A DNA stretch of 64,000 nucleotides from the NCBI RefSeq assembly GCF_016863195.1, contig NZ_BOOK01000013.1:1-64000 (forward strand), written 5' to 3'. Origin of the DNA: Paraplanobispora takensis. GTDB lineage: Bacteria; Actinomycetota; Actinomycetes; Streptosporangiales; Streptosporangiaceae. This document shows, piece after piece, positions 32,159-41,584 of the stretch. Below the pieces are notes generated by a model. The model saw only the letters and a program-made list of their open reading frames with translations. It searched no databases and was not told the origin of the DNA. Position 1 is the first letter of the stretch. Every line of letters begins with the position of its first letter. A program made the translations under genes and the position numbers.

Positions 32159-32779
32159 TCACTCCCGCTCGGCCGCCCGGGGCAGGCTCAGGCGGGGCAT
32201 GAAGAACTGGGTCAGGGGCCCGATGGCGAGGGCGAAGACCACGGTGCCCAGGCCCACGGTGCCGCCGAGCAGGAAGCCGATCGCCAGCACGGTCACCTCG
32301 ATGAGTGTGCGGGCCACGCGGATCGACAGGCCCAGGCGGACCAGGCCGGTCATGATGCCGTCGCGGGGGCCGGGCCCCAGGCCGGCGCCGATGTACAGGG
32401 CCGTGGCCGCGGCGATGGCGACGATGGCGAACAGCAGATAGGTCCACCGTACGGCGAGCGCGTCGGGGGTGGGGGCCAGCCAGATGGCGGCGTCGGCGAA
32501 CAGGCCGAGGAAGACGACGTTGCTGACGGTGCCGATGCCGGGCTTCTGCCTGAGGGGGATCCACAGCAGCATCGCCGCGGCGCCCACGATGATGATCCAC
32601 ATTCCGATCGACAGCCCGAAGCGGACCGACAATCCCTGGTGGAACACATCCCACGGATCGTTGCCGAGCCGGGACTCGATCTGCAGCCCGATGCCGGCGC
32701 CGTACAGTGCCAGCCCCGCGTACAGGCGCAGGAGGCGGTTGGGGAGAGAGGTGACGACGGGCAGGGAGAGTTCGCTCAT
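32159..32779 (-). CDS. YczE/YitT-type membrane protein
   Basis: A 206-residue membrane protein with five to six helices (ALYGAGIGLQIES, MWIIIVGAAAMLLWIPLRQ, VVFLGLFADAAIWL, LLFAIVAIAAATALYIGAGLG, VLAIGFLLGGTVGLG). The motif LGNDPWDVFHQGLS and the later GLGPGPRDGIMTGL are characteristic of YczE-like proteins. YczE genes often stand beside a MocR regulator, as here: the divergent gene is a MocR protein whose start is 75 nt away. The transported solute is unknown; a role in vitamin B6 or amino-compound traffic is conjecture. Confidence 0.85.
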   Translation of the reverse strand: MSELSLPVVTSLPNRLLRLYAGLALYGAGIGLQIESRLGNDPWDVFHQGLSVRFGLSIGMWIIIVGAAAMLLWIPLRQKPGIGTVSNVVFLGLFADAAIWLAPTPDALAVRWTYLLFAIVAIAAATALYIGAGLGPGPRDGIMTGLVRLGLSIRVARTLIEVTVLAIGFLLGGTVGLGTVVFALAIGPLTQFFMPRLSLPRAAERE

Positions 32780-32841
32780 AATGGCATCAATCGTCCCGGC
32801 CGCCGCTCACCGGCAAAAGGTCCAATCGGGGAAAATGGTCT

Positions 32842-32847
32842 TATGCT
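32842..32847 (+). promoter_or_regulatory. -10 box TATGCT, leaderless start
   Basis: TATGCT followed by 7 nt and ATG at 32855. Upstream the half-repeats AAAAGGTCC (32814) and AAAATGGTC (32832) could be MocR-binding direct repeats. Confidence 0.5.
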
Positions 32848-32854
32848 GGTCGGT

Positions 32855-34288
32855 ATGGATCGGTATCTGAGCGGCCCCCAGCTCGCCCGCCTCGTGGCCA
32901 TCGAACCCGGCGCCCGGCCGTACTACCGGGTCCTGGCGGAGGGCGTGCGCTCCCTGATCCTCGACGGGCGCCTGCCCGTGCGCGTGCGCGTGCCGGCCGA
33001 GCGCCACCTCGCCGATGCCCTGGGCGTCAGCCGCACCACGGTGACCGCCGCCTACGACCGCCTGCGCGAGCAGGGATACCTGGAGAGCAGGCAGGGTGCC
33101 GGGAGCTGGACGGCGCTGCCCGACCCCGGCGCGCTGGGCACCGAGAACCCGTGGATCGCCGCCGGCGACGACGGCCTGCTGCCGATGCACTGCGCCGCGC
33201 CGCACGCGACCTCGGCGCTTCCGGCGGCGATCGCCCACGCGAGCGAGCACTATCCCCGCTACGCGCTCGGCATGGGCTACGACCCGGTCGGGATCGCGCC
33301 GCTGCGCGAGGCGATCGCCGGGCGCTACACCGCGCGCGGGCTCGCCACCCGGCCCGAGCAGATCCTCGTCACCACCGGCGCCCAGCAGGCGATCCACCTG
33401 CTGATCACGATGTTGCTGTCGGCGGGCGACCCGATGGTGATCGAGTCGCCGACCTATCCGCACGTGATCGACCTGGCCAGGATCCGCGGGGCCAGGATCG
33501 TCCCGGTCGGCGTCCCCGAGGGCGGCTGGGACCTCGACCTGCTCAACTCCGCGATGGGGCAGTCGGGCGCCCGGCTGGCCTACGTGATCCCCGACTTCCA
33601 GAACCCGACCGGGCACCTGATGGACGACGCCGCGCGGGCCGGGCTGGTCGGCGCGGCCAGGAGGCACGGCACCACGCTGGTGGTGGACGAGACCTGGGTC
33701 GAGCTGGCGATCGACGAGGTGCCCAGGACCGCGCCGCTGGCCGCCTTCGACGTCGACAACCGGGTGATCAGCGTCGGCTCGGCCTCCAAGCTGTGGTGGG
33801 GCGGGCTGCGCATCGGCTGGATCCGCGCCACCGCGGCCACGGTCCGCCGCCTGGCCGTGCTGCGCGCGGCGGTGGACATCGCCAGCCCCCTGTTCGAGCA
33901 ACTCGTCGTGACCCGGTTGTTCGAGGACATCGAGGAGACCAGGGCCGAGCGCCGCCGCACCCTCGGCGCCTCCAGGGACGCGCTGGCCTCCGCGCTGCGT
34001 GAGCGCGTCCCCGAGTGGTCCTTCACCGCCCCCCGGGGCGGGGGGTCGCTCTGGATCGGGCTGGACGGCCCCTCGGCGGGCACGCTGGCCGACGCCGCGG
34101 CCTGCCACGGAGTACGGCTCGCGCCCGGCACGTGGTTCGGCGTGGACGGCGCCCTGGAGCGGTGGCTGCGCCTGCCGTTCACCCAGCCGCCCCGGGTCGT
34201 GGTGGAGGCGGTGGAGCGCATCGCCGAGGCCCGGCTCAGGGGGTCCTACGGCGCCCGCCCGGCCGAGCCGCTCACCCCCGCCCTGTAG
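32855..34288 (+). CDS. MocR-family regulator (GntR HTH + aminotransferase domain)
   Basis: A 477-residue transcription factor. Residues 1-80 form a GntR winged helix (VRVPAERHLADALGVSRTTV then TAAYDRLREQGYLESRQGAG). The rest is a fold-type I aminotransferase domain that binds PLP as effector: TTGAQQAIHLLITMLLS, NPTGHLM, VVDETW and the Schiff-base Lys in VGSASKLWWGGLRIGW. It probably controls the divergent YczE-type gene. Start 32855 is set by the -10 box 7 nt upstream; an earlier ATG at 32843 lies inside that box. Confidence 0.93.
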   Translation: MDRYLSGPQLARLVAIEPGARPYYRVLAEGVRSLILDGRLPVRVRVPAERHLADALGVSRTTVTAAYDRLREQGYLESRQGAGSWTALPDPGALGTENPWIAAGDDGLLPMHCAAPHATSALPAAIAHASEHYPRYALGMGYDPVGIAPLREAIAGRYTARGLATRPEQILVTTGAQQAIHLLITMLLSAGDPMVIESPTYPHVIDLARIRGARIVPVGVPEGGWDLDLLNSAMGQSGARLAYVIPDFQNPTGHLMDDAARAGLVGAARRHGTTLVVDETWVELAIDEVPRTAPLAAFDVDNRVISVGSASKLWWGGLRIGWIRATAATVRRLAVLRAAVDIASPLFEQLVVTRLFEDIEETRAERRRTLGASRDALASALRERVPEWSFTAPRGGGSLWIGLDGPSAGTLADAAACHGVRLAPGTWFGVDGALERWLRLPFTQPPRVVVEAVERIAEARLRGSYGARPAEPLTPAL

Positions 34289-34337
34289 CGGGCCGGCCGT
34301 TGCGAGCGGGCCGGGCGCTGTGAGCGGGCCGGGCGGC

Positions 34338-34952
34338 TCACTCCTGCGGGCTGACGCCCCGGGCGAGAGGAGCCTGGAAGCGGAACCACATGGCCGCGAT
34401 CCGCAGGCCGAAGGCCAGAACCGCCGCCGCGAGGGTCGCGGGCCAGCCGTGCAGGTCCATGACGGACAGCACGGCCATCACCGCCGAGCCGAGCATGGCC
34501 GGCACCGCGTAGAACTGGCGGTCGTACAGCAGCGTGGGGATCTGGCCGGCCAGCACGTCGCGCAGCACGCCGCCGCCGACCGCGGTGATCACCCCGAGCA
34601 GGGTCGCGTGCAGCGGGCTGAGACCGTGGCTCATCGCCTTGGCCGTGCCGACCGCGCAGAACAGGCCCAGGCCCGCCGCGTCGAAGACGTTCACCACCGG
34701 CATCACCCGCTCCACGTGCGGATGCCAGAAGAACACGATCGCCGTGGCGGCCAGGGGGGTCACGACGTAGCCGACGCTGTAGAAGGCGGCGGGCGTGATA
34801 TTGAGGAACAGGTCGCGCAGGATCCCGCCGCCCAGCGCGGTCGTCGAGGCCAGCACGGCCATGCCGACCACGTCCAGCCGCCTGCGCACGCCGACGAGGG
34901 CGCCGGAGAGGGCGAAGACGAAGATTCCGACGAGATCGAGCACCTGAGTCAC
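34338..34952 (-). CDS. TRIC-type cation channel family protein (UPF0126)
   Basis: A 204-residue protein with seven predicted membrane helices and an internal duplication, each half with a GGG-x-x-RD motif (TALGGGILRDLFLN and TAVGGGVLRDVLAG). This is the mark of bacterial TRIC/YicG proteins, trimeric cation (probably potassium) channels, though glycine transport has been proposed for some. It stands alone. It converges with the MocR gene; the 49-nt gap has a short direct repeat of GAGCGGGCCGGGC. Confidence 0.93.
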   Translation of the reverse strand: MTQVLDLVGIFVFALSGALVGVRRRLDVVGMAVLASTTALGGGILRDLFLNITPAAFYSVGYVVTPLAATAIVFFWHPHVERVMPVVNVFDAAGLGLFCAVGTAKAMSHGLSPLHATLLGVITAVGGGVLRDVLAGQIPTLLYDRQFYAVPAMLGSAVMAVLSVMDLHGWPATLAAAVLAFGLRIAAMWFRFQAPLARGVSPQE

Positions 34953-35186
34953 CGGAAAATCATCCCATGACCGGCTTTATGTCGTGACGGCACGGCACCC
35001 CCGAGCCTCGGAACGTCGCCGGGGCGGCACTCCGGGTGACCGCCGTACGGCTCCGCGGACGGGCGCGCCGCCGTCCCCGGCCGGGACGTTGTCGCCGAGG
35101 TGTTGCCGCAGGGGTCTTGTGTGGGCTGACCTCGTGTGGTGCGATGCATCCCAATCGTGCAAGTAAGCACTTTCTGGAGGCGCGTC

Positions 35187-37022
35187 ATGGCCGATGTCCT
35201 TGCGGAACGCATGTCTATCCAGGAGACGATCGCGGGCCGTACCGTGTGCGAACAGCTCAAGCAGGCGGCAGAGAGCAATCCGGACGCGCCGGCCTACTCC
35301 GATCCGGACGGGGACGGCTGGAGGACCCTGACCTACGCCGAGGCACGGCAGCGGGTCCTGGAGATCGCCGCCGCGTTCGCCGCCCTCGGCGTCGGGCGCG
35401 GTGACGCCGTCGCCCTCATGATGGTCAACCGCAGCGAGCACGTGCTGGCCGACCTCGGCGCCGTGCACGCCGGGGCCGTGCCGTGCTCGGTCTACGCCAC
35501 TTTCGCCCCCGACCAGGTCGCCTTCGTGGCCGGGGACGTCGGCGCCAAGGTCGCCGTCCTGGGCGGCCCGGCCGAGCTGGCCCGCTGGGAGCCGATCCTG
35601 GACGAGCTGCCCGGCCTCACCAAGGTCGTGATGCTCGACGGCACCCCGGAGGGCGACCGGTTCATCGGCTGGGAGGACTTCCTGGCGCTGGGCCGGGAGA
35701 GCCTGGCCGCGGACCCGGCCGCCGTCGACGCCCGCTGGCAGGCGGTCGAGGCCGACGACGTGCTGACGGTCCTGTACACCTCGGGCACCACCGGCAACCC
35801 CAAGGGCGTGCCGCTCACCCACGCGAACGTGTTCTTCGAGGTGGGCGCCACCGACCGGATGACCTCGCTGCCCACCCTCGGCACCCAGATCTCCTACCTC
35901 ACCTACGCGCACATCGCCGAGCGGGTGCTCAGCCTGTACCTGCCGCTGTTCAAGGTCTCCCACGTGCACTTCTGCACCGACCTGGCGAACCTGGGCGCGA
36001 CGCTCGGCAAGGTCAAGCCGGTCCTGTTCTTCGGCGTCCCGCGCGTGTGGGAGAAGATGATGGCCCGCCTGCAGGCCCTGCTGGCGACCCAGCCGGAGGA
36101 GCAGCAGGAGAACGTCCGCAAGGCCATGGCCGCCGGGCTCGCCTACGTCGAGGCCGGCCAGTCCGGCCGGACCGTGACGGCGGAGATCCAGCAGGCCTAC
36201 GACCAGGCCGACGCCGCGCTCCTGTCGATCATCCGGTCCATGATCGGCTTCGACAACGCCCGCTGGCTGGCCACCGCCGCGGCCCCCATGCCGCTGGAGG
36301 TGCAGCGCTTCTTCGCGGGCCTGGGCATGAAGCTCCTGGACGTGTACGGCATGACCGAGACGACGGGCGCCTTCACCGCCAACAGCCCCGAGCACTACAA
36401 GCTCGGCACCGTCGGCCGCGCCGAGCCCGGCGTCGAGGTCCGCATCGCCGAGGACGGCGAGATCCTCACCCGCAGCCCGCTCAACACCAAGGGCTACCTG
36501 AACCGGCCGGAGGCCACCCAGGAGCTCCTGGACGCCGAGGGCTGGCTGCACACCGGCGACGTGGGCTCCATCGACGAGGACGGCTTCGTCAAGATCCTCG
36601 ACCGGAAGAAGGAGCTCATCATCACCGCCGGCGGCGAGAACATCTCCCCGGCCAACATCGAGAACTACCTCAAGGAGCACCCGCTCATCGGCCAGGCCCT
36701 GGCCTTCGGCGACGGCAGGCCGTACCCGGTGGCCGTCCTCACCCTCGACGGCGAGGTCGCCCCCGGCTGGGCGCAGGCCAACGGCATCGCCTTCACCGGT
36801 CTGGCCGAGCTGGCCGCGCACCCCGACGTCCTCAAGGCCGTGGAGGCGGCGGTCGAGACGGCCAACGACAAGCTCGCCCGGGTCCAGCAGGTCAAGCGCT
36901 GGCGCCTGCTGCCGGTGGAGTGGACGGCCGAGACCGAGGAGCTCACCCCGAGCCTGAAGCTCAAGCGCCGCGTCATCCACGCCAAGTACGCCGAGGTCAT
37001 CGCCGAGATGTACGAGAGCTGA
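35187..37022 (+). CDS. Long-chain fatty-acid-CoA ligase (FadD15-like)
   Basis: A 611-residue AMP-forming ligase that activates fatty acids to acyl-CoA. The P-loop-like motif is VLYTSGTTGNPKGVPLTH near residue 190, the substrate/adenylate motif DVYGMTETTGAF near 390 and the hinge segment ILDRKKELIITAGGENISP near 470. These, and the length, fit the long-chain FACS clade. ATG 35187 has GGAGG 8 nt upstream. The 234-nt gap before it holds nothing recognisable except possible promoter sequence. No linked beta-oxidation gene. Confidence 0.94.
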   Translation: MADVLAERMSIQETIAGRTVCEQLKQAAESNPDAPAYSDPDGDGWRTLTYAEARQRVLEIAAAFAALGVGRGDAVALMMVNRSEHVLADLGAVHAGAVPCSVYATFAPDQVAFVAGDVGAKVAVLGGPAELARWEPILDELPGLTKVVMLDGTPEGDRFIGWEDFLALGRESLAADPAAVDARWQAVEADDVLTVLYTSGTTGNPKGVPLTHANVFFEVGATDRMTSLPTLGTQISYLTYAHIAERVLSLYLPLFKVSHVHFCTDLANLGATLGKVKPVLFFGVPRVWEKMMARLQALLATQPEEQQENVRKAMAAGLAYVEAGQSGRTVTAEIQQAYDQADAALLSIIRSMIGFDNARWLATAAAPMPLEVQRFFAGLGMKLLDVYGMTETTGAFTANSPEHYKLGTVGRAEPGVEVRIAEDGEILTRSPLNTKGYLNRPEATQELLDAEGWLHTGDVGSIDEDGFVKILDRKKELIITAGGENISPANIENYLKEHPLIGQALAFGDGRPYPVAVLTLDGEVAPGWAQANGIAFTGLAELAAHPDVLKAVEAAVETANDKLARVQQVKRWRLLPVEWTAETEELTPSLKLKRRVIHAKYAEVIAEMYES

Positions 37023-37150
37023 CCCTCGCGGAGATCCCGCTTCCCCCGGCCCTCCTCTCCCACGAGAGCGGGGACGGGGGAGAGCGGTGGTTTTCCGGTG
37101 TTTTGCCAACCGGGCGTGTGTCGGGCCCTCGGGCATTACCGGACGGTTCA

Positions 37151-37156
37151 TAACGT
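37151..37156 (+). promoter_or_regulatory. -10 box TAACGT, leaderless start
   Basis: TAACGT, 7 nt, ATG at 37164. It lacks the TGTCR motif at the PafBC spacing. Confidence 0.5.
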
Positions 37157-37163
37157 CCTGATC

Positions 37164-38132
37164 ATGACCGTTAGAGGTGTTCTCACGTCCTTGGCCGCCG
37201 GGACCTGTGCCCTGCCGGTACTGGTCGTGGCCCAGCCGGCCGTCGCGGGCGATCCGGTGATCCGCTCGATCAACCTGCGCCCGGCCGAGCCGGTGGTCCG
37301 TCCCGACAACGCCGTACGCCTGGTGATCGACGTGGTCGCCCGGGGAGTGTCCGGCCCCGAGGGGGTGACGGTCCGGGTCGAGCCCGGCGCGGCCCCCCGG
37401 CCCTCGGCCTTCCCCGAACCCGGTACGGAGCCGTCACCGGCCCAGCCCCCGGGGACCGACCCCTCGCTCTGGTCTCCCGGCGCTGCGCCGCCCGTACCCG
37501 AGGTGCCCGTCCCGTCCGCGGGGACGCCATCCGGGGGAGCCCGGCCGTCCGCCGGGACGACGCCGGTACCCGGTCAGGAGACGTCCGCGTCACCGACGCC
37601 CGTGGCCGAACAGGAGACGTCCGGATCCCCGACGCCCGTGGCCGGGCGGCCGGGGAGCCCTCCCGCGCGCGTCGGGCAGGACTGGGAGACCTGGCGGTTC
37701 CTGCCGGAGAAGCGGCTGAACCGGTGGTATCCGGCCGGCCGGTGGACGATCACGGCCATCGCCAGGAGCGCGGACGGCACGGTGGCCGTCGAGCACCTCG
37801 AGTTCTGGCTGAAGCGGGAGACCGTGCTCAGGGGGGTCGAAGCGGTCAAGGAGGAGGGGGCCGTGGTGGTCAGGGGGGTACTGAACCGGGTGGACCCGCA
37901 GGGCTATCTGGACTACGCCCCGTTCGCCGGCCAGCCGGTGGACATCCTCCACCGCAGGGAGGAGACGGATCCCTGGCAGAGGGTCTCCTCGACAAAAACG
38001 GACAGCATGGGATATTTCACTAGGAAAGTGCGAGACCACCGCCGTGGAGACTGGCGGGTCCGCTTCCCCGGGACGCCGCGATTCGCTCCGGGCCTGAGCC
38101 GGATCATCCAAATCGGTAAAAGCGACAGATAG
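37164..38132 (+). CDS. Secreted Pro-rich protein with beta-sandwich C-terminus
   Basis: A 322-residue exported protein of unknown function. It has a signal peptide (GVLTSLAAGTCALPVLVV, cleavage likely after AVA near residue 31), a short beta-rich segment, a Pro/Thr/Ser-rich stretch with repeated ETS-x-SPTPVA (about 90-170) and a C-terminal half with strands VVVRGVLNRVD, QPVDILHRR, DSMGYFTRKV, DWRVRFPG. The last block resembles the Ig/FnIII-like domain of small actinobacterial secreted proteins, including the next gene. It begins at ATG 37164, set by a leaderless box. Confidence 0.75.
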   Translation: MTVRGVLTSLAAGTCALPVLVVAQPAVAGDPVIRSINLRPAEPVVRPDNAVRLVIDVVARGVSGPEGVTVRVEPGAAPRPSAFPEPGTEPSPAQPPGTDPSLWSPGAAPPVPEVPVPSAGTPSGGARPSAGTTPVPGQETSASPTPVAEQETSGSPTPVAGRPGSPPARVGQDWETWRFLPEKRLNRWYPAGRWTITAIARSADGTVAVEHLEFWLKRETVLRGVEAVKEEGAVVVRGVLNRVDPQGYLDYAPFAGQPVDILHRREETDPWQRVSSTKTDSMGYFTRKVRDHRRGDWRVRFPGTPRFAPGLSRIIQIGKSDR

Positions 38133-38283
38133 CGCTTAACGGGAACAAATGCCCATGATTGTTTCCGAACTGCAATAGATTCGCCTTTTCCCAAGAGCAA
38201 CTTTTCTCTACCTTGGAGCGTCTTTGACGGTAGGCGCATCCTGTCCCGGGGTGCGCTTCTTCACGGGGAGAGGAAGTTTCCAC

Positions 38284-38793
38284 ATGATGCGACGCCTTGC
38301 CACCGCTCTGGCGGCGGCGACCCTGAGCGCCTCCGCGCTCGCGGTCGTCGTTCCGGCGCAGGCCGCGTCCGCCGCCGTGGCCGAGCCGCGCCACGACGAG
38401 ACCACCCGGATCGCCGGCTTCCACGCCGACCCCAACCCGGTCCGCAAGCACCACCGCATCTCGCTGAAGGGTCAGCTCCAGGTCGAGCAGGAGTGCAGCC
38501 CCTCCGAGCGCGGAAAGGCAGAGGACTACGCCACCTCCCACGTTCCGTGTGACGAGCGCACGCGGCGCGACTGGACCGGCGAGGCCGCGGGACAGAAGAT
38601 CGTCGTGCTGTTCCGCGCCGCGGGCCGGCACAAGTGGCACTACGTCGACACGATCGGCACCGGTCGCGACGGGCGCTTCTACACCGAGGTCCCGGCCTAC
38701 ACCACCGGTACCTTCCGCGTCATCTTCGAGGGCGCCAGGGGCCTGGCTCCCGCGGAGGCCAGGGACTGGGTGAAGGTCTACGGCCGCCGCTGA
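38284..38793 (+). CDS. Small secreted beta-sandwich protein
   Basis: A 169-residue exported protein. Signal peptide MRRLATALAAATLSASALAV, cleavage near AQAASA. The mature part has the strands ISLKGQLQVEQEC, KIVVLFRAAGRHKWHYVDT, GRDGRFYTEVPAY and TFRVIFEGARGLAPAEARDW, and two Cys (QECSP and VPCDE) that probably bond. The same domain type ends the protein upstream. GAGGAAG precedes ATG 38284. Its 151-nt upstream region is AT-rich relative to the rest, including TTTTCCC and TTTTCTCTACC, so a separate promoter is likely. Confidence 0.78.
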   Translation: MMRRLATALAAATLSASALAVVVPAQAASAAVAEPRHDETTRIAGFHADPNPVRKHHRISLKGQLQVEQECSPSERGKAEDYATSHVPCDERTRRDWTGEAAGQKIVVLFRAAGRHKWHYVDTIGTGRDGRFYTEVPAYTTGTFRVIFEGARGLAPAEARDWVKVYGRR

Positions 38794-38822
38794 GGCGACG
38801 GGCCGGTGATCCGGCACCTGTG

Positions 38823-38856
38823 ACCGCCCGGTGTCCCCTCGGGGACGCCGGGCGGT
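38823..38856 (+). terminator. Strong terminator
   Basis: ACCGCCCGG-T-GTCCCC (38823-38838), 2-nt loop, GGGGAC-G-CCGGGCGGT (38841-38856): 15 paired bases with a single mismatch, followed by TTCCCTTTT. Confidence 0.85.
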
Positions 38857-38923
38857 TCCCTTTTCCCCGCCCGCCGTACGGCCTGCGCCCTCCGTCGTCC
38901 GGCCCGCCCTACCGCCGCGGGGG

Positions 38924-39937
38924 TCACTGCAGGGCCCGCACCGCCGCGCCGAACAGCGCGGGCACGCGGTACGCGGCCGGGACGATCAGCCGGGCCGTCA
39001 CGGGATGACGCCGGGCCGACAGGAGAGCGCCGGTGAGCAGCCGGTGCCGCCGCGACAGCCGCGTCCAGGCCGGCTCGTAGGCCTGCGGGGTGCCCGCCCG
39101 CAGGCAGCCGACCAGGATCCGCGCCGACTGCAGCGCCAGCGAGATCCCCTCGCCGGTGAGCGCGTCGACGTACCCGGCCGCGTCGCCGACCAGCAGCACC
39201 CGCCCGGCGACCCGGGAACGGACCCGCTGGCGCAGCGGACCGGCGCCGCGCACCCGGGTCGCGGCGGATCCGCCGAGCCGCTCCACGAGCGAGGGGAAGG
39301 CCGCCAGCCGTTCGGGGAAGGCGCCGCGCCGCGAGGTCAGCACCGCCACCCCCACCAGGTCCTCGCCCACCGGCGTCACGTACGCCTCGCCGTCCGCCGC
39401 CCAGTGGACCTCCACGAAGTCGGTCCAGGGGGCGATCGGATAGTGCTGCCGCAGGCCGTACCGGCGCGGCCCGCGATCGGGCAGCTCCAGCCCGAGCAGG
39501 GCCCGCACCGGCGAGTGCAGCCCGTCGGCGGCCACCAGCCAGCGGGCGGCGAACCCGGCCGCCTCGACGCCGTCGGCGCTCTGCCGTACCTCCGACACCC
39601 TGCCGGGCACGATGCGCACGCCCAGCTCCGCCGCGCGCCGTGACAGCGCGGCGTGCAGCACGGTACGGCGCACGCCCAGCCCGTGGCCGCCGCGGAAGTC
39701 GGCCTGCGCCTGACGGCGCCCGTCCAGATAGCGGATCCCGCGCAGCGGCCGGCCCTCGGGCTCGACGCCCAGCTCCCGCAGCGCGGCGGTCCCGGTGGGC
39801 ATCAGGCCCTCCCCGCAGGCCTTGTCCACCGGTCCGGGACGGGGCTCGACCACGACCGCCTCCATCCCGGCCGCCGCCGCGTGGATGGCCGTGGCCAGGC
39901 CCGCCGGTCCGCCGCCGGCGACCAGGACGTCGATCAC
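38924..39937 (-). CDS. FAD-dependent oxygenase/reductase of the phenolic-lipid operon
   Basis: A 337-residue flavoprotein of the geranylgeranyl-reductase/PHBH fold: GxGxxG motif LVAGGGPAGLATAIHAAAAG at the start, VVEPRPGPVDKACGEGL and the FAD-ribityl motif VLLVGDAAGYVDALTGEGIS near 280. In the srsABC operon of Streptomyces griseus an FAD hydroxylase of this kind (SrsC) oxidises the alkylresorcinol made by the type III PKS; the same role is inferred here. GTG 39937 overlaps the methyltransferase stop (GTGA). Confidence 0.85.
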   Translation of the reverse strand: MIDVLVAGGGPAGLATAIHAAAAGMEAVVVEPRPGPVDKACGEGLMPTGTAALRELGVEPEGRPLRGIRYLDGRRQAQADFRGGHGLGVRRTVLHAALSRRAAELGVRIVPGRVSEVRQSADGVEAAGFAARWLVAADGLHSPVRALLGLELPDRGPRRYGLRQHYPIAPWTDFVEVHWAADGEAYVTPVGEDLVGVAVLTSRRGAFPERLAAFPSLVERLGGSAATRVRGAGPLRQRVRSRVAGRVLLVGDAAGYVDALTGEGISLALQSARILVGCLRAGTPQAYEPAWTRLSRRHRLLTGALLSARRHPVTARLIVPAAYRVPALFGAAVRALQ

Positions 39938-40482
39938 GCCGGGGACCGTCCCGGCACCGGGGCGAGCGAGGCCAGCGCCGCGTCCTCGCATCGGATCCTG
40001 ACCACCATCAGGGCGGCGTTGCAGACGGTGAAGATCACGGCGGTGATCCACGCGCTGTGGACCAGGGGCAGTGCGAAGCCCTCCGCGGCCACGGCGACGT
40101 AGTTCGGGTGGGGCAGCCAGGACAGCCGGTAGGGGCCGCCGGTCACCCGCGGAAGGCCGGGCACCACGACCACCTGGGTGTTCCACTGCCGCCCCAGCGT
40201 GGTGATGCACCACCAGCGCAGCCCCTGGGCGGCGACCACCAGGGCGAGCATCGGCCAGCCCAGGGCCGGCAGGAAGGGCCGATCGGCCAGGTACACCTCC
40301 GCCAGGCAGCCCGCCAGCAGGCCCGTGTGCAGCAGGACCATCCACGGATAGTGGCCGCGGCCGGAGACCACGCCGCCGTGGGCCAGGCTCCAGCTCATGT
40401 TGCGGCGCGCGAGGACCAGTTCGGCCAGGCGTTCCACGGCGACCAGGAGGACGAGGACCAGGTACCAGGACGTCGAGGACAT
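39934..40482 (-). CDS. Isoprenylcysteine carboxyl methyltransferase-family O-methyltransferase (SrsB-like)
   Basis: A 182-residue membrane methyltransferase with four to five helices and the SAM-binding C-terminal signature of the ICMT family (VTGGPYRLSWLPHPNYVAV near 110, HPNY being the hallmark). In srsABC the same family member, SrsB, methylates the phenolic lipid. It overlaps the oxygenase gene and follows the PKS gene by 7 nt. It should act at the inner face of the membrane on hydrophobic phenols. Confidence 0.86.
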   Translation of the reverse strand: MSSTSWYLVLVLLVAVERLAELVLARRNMSWSLAHGGVVSGRGHYPWMVLLHTGLLAGCLAEVYLADRPFLPALGWPMLALVVAAQGLRWWCITTLGRQWNTQVVVVPGLPRVTGGPYRLSWLPHPNYVAVAAEGFALPLVHSAWITAVIFTVCNAALMVVRIRCEDAALASLAPVPGRSPA

Positions 40483-40489
40483 CGGACCC

Positions 40490-41584
40490 CTACCAGCGCA
40501 GCAGGACGAGTTCGGAGCAGAATCCCGGGCCCATCGCGATGAGCAGGCCCGGTGTGCCCGGCGGTGGCCGCAGGGCGAGGGTGTCCCGCAGGACGTGCAG
40601 CACCGAGGAGGAGGACAGGTTGCCGACCTCGGCCAGCGAGCGCCAGGTGACGTCCAGCGCGCCGGGCGGCAGCCGCAGGGTCTCGGAGACGGCCTCCAGC
40701 ACCTTCGGCCCGCCGGGGTGGCACACCCAGGCGGTGACGTCCCCGGCGGTCAGCCCGTGGTCGGTCAGGAAGCCGTGCACGTCCTCGGCGAGGTAGGTGC
40801 GCACGACGTCGGGGACGCTCGCGTCGAGCACCACCCGGAAGCCGGTGTCGCCGACGTCCCAGCCCATCACGCCCTCCGAGCCGGGGTACAGGTGACTGCG
40901 GGTGGCCAGCACGGCCGGCCCCGGCCCGTCCGGGCGGCGCCCGTCACCGCCGTCGCTGTCGCCGTCGCCGGGCGGGATCCCGTCGCCGCACATGACCACC
41001 GCGGCCGCGCCGTCGCCGAACAGCGCGCCGGCCACCATGTTGGCGACGGAGGAGTCCTCGCGCTGCAGCGTCAGCGAGCACAGCTCGACCGAGAGCAGCA
41101 CGGCCACCTGCTCCGGCCAGCCGCGGAGATAGTCGTGGACCCGCGCGATCCCGGCCGCTCCCGCCACGCATCCGAGGCCGAACACCGGCACGCGCTTGAC
41201 GTCGGGGCGCAGCCCGATCCGGCCGGCCACCCGCGCCTCGATCGAGGGCGCCGCGATCCCGGTCACCGACGTGAACATGATCATGTCCACGTCCCGCGGC
41301 GTGAGCCCGGCCTCCTCCAGCGCGCCGCAGACCGCCTCCGCCCCCAGCTCGACGGCGGTGTCGATGAACACGTCGTTGGCCGCGCCGAGACCGTCGAGCT
41401 TGTCGTACCGGTCGAGCGGCAGGCTCAGATGACGGTGCCCTACCTTCGCGCCCGCGTACAGCCGGTCGAGCAGCGCCCGGCTCGCACCCTCCGGCAGGCA
41501 CATCCGGGCGAACGCGTCCGCGATCTCACCCTGGGAGTAACGGTACGGCGGAAGCGCACCCCGGACCGCGGCGATACGGCTCAA
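40490..41584 (-). CDS. Type III polyketide synthase (alkylresorcinol/alkylpyrone type)
   Basis: A protein of about 364 residues, a chalcone-synthase-fold homodimer that extends an acyl starter with malonyl-CoA and cyclises the product. The catalytic triad is seen: Cys in GLGCVAGAAG, His in WVCHPGGPKV and Asn in VGNLSSSSV. MIMFTSVTGIAAPSIEARV is the usual entrance segment. The start is uncertain; TTG 41584 gives the family N-terminus SRIAAVRGALPPYRY and has AGGAG 8 nt upstream; GTG at 41593 or 41617 is possible. It opens a three-gene srs-like operon and is divergent from a UbiA prenyltransferase. Confidence 0.9.
   Translation of the reverse strand: MSRIAAVRGALPPYRYSQGEIADAFARMCLPEGASRALLDRLYAGAKVGHRHLSLPLDRYDKLDGLGAANDVFIDTAVELGAEAVCGALEEAGLTPRDVDMIMFTSVTGIAAPSIEARVAGRIGLRPDVKRVPVFGLGCVAGAAGIARVHDYLRGWPEQVAVLLSVELCSLTLQREDSSVANMVAGALFGDGAAAVVMCGDGIPPGDGDSDGGDGRRPDGPGPAVLATRSHLYPGSEGVMGWDVGDTGFRVVLDASVPDVVRTYLAEDVHGFLTDHGLTAGDVTAWVCHPGGPKVLEAVSETLRLPPGALDVTWRSLAEVGNLSSSSVLHVLRDTLALRPPPGTPGLLIAMGPGFCSELVLLRW

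Noticed and set aside
37119-37124. TGTCGG upstream of the leaderless TAACGT of the secreted protein gene
   Set aside because: It lies 32 nt from the TA instead of 16, so it does not fit the PafBC promoter.
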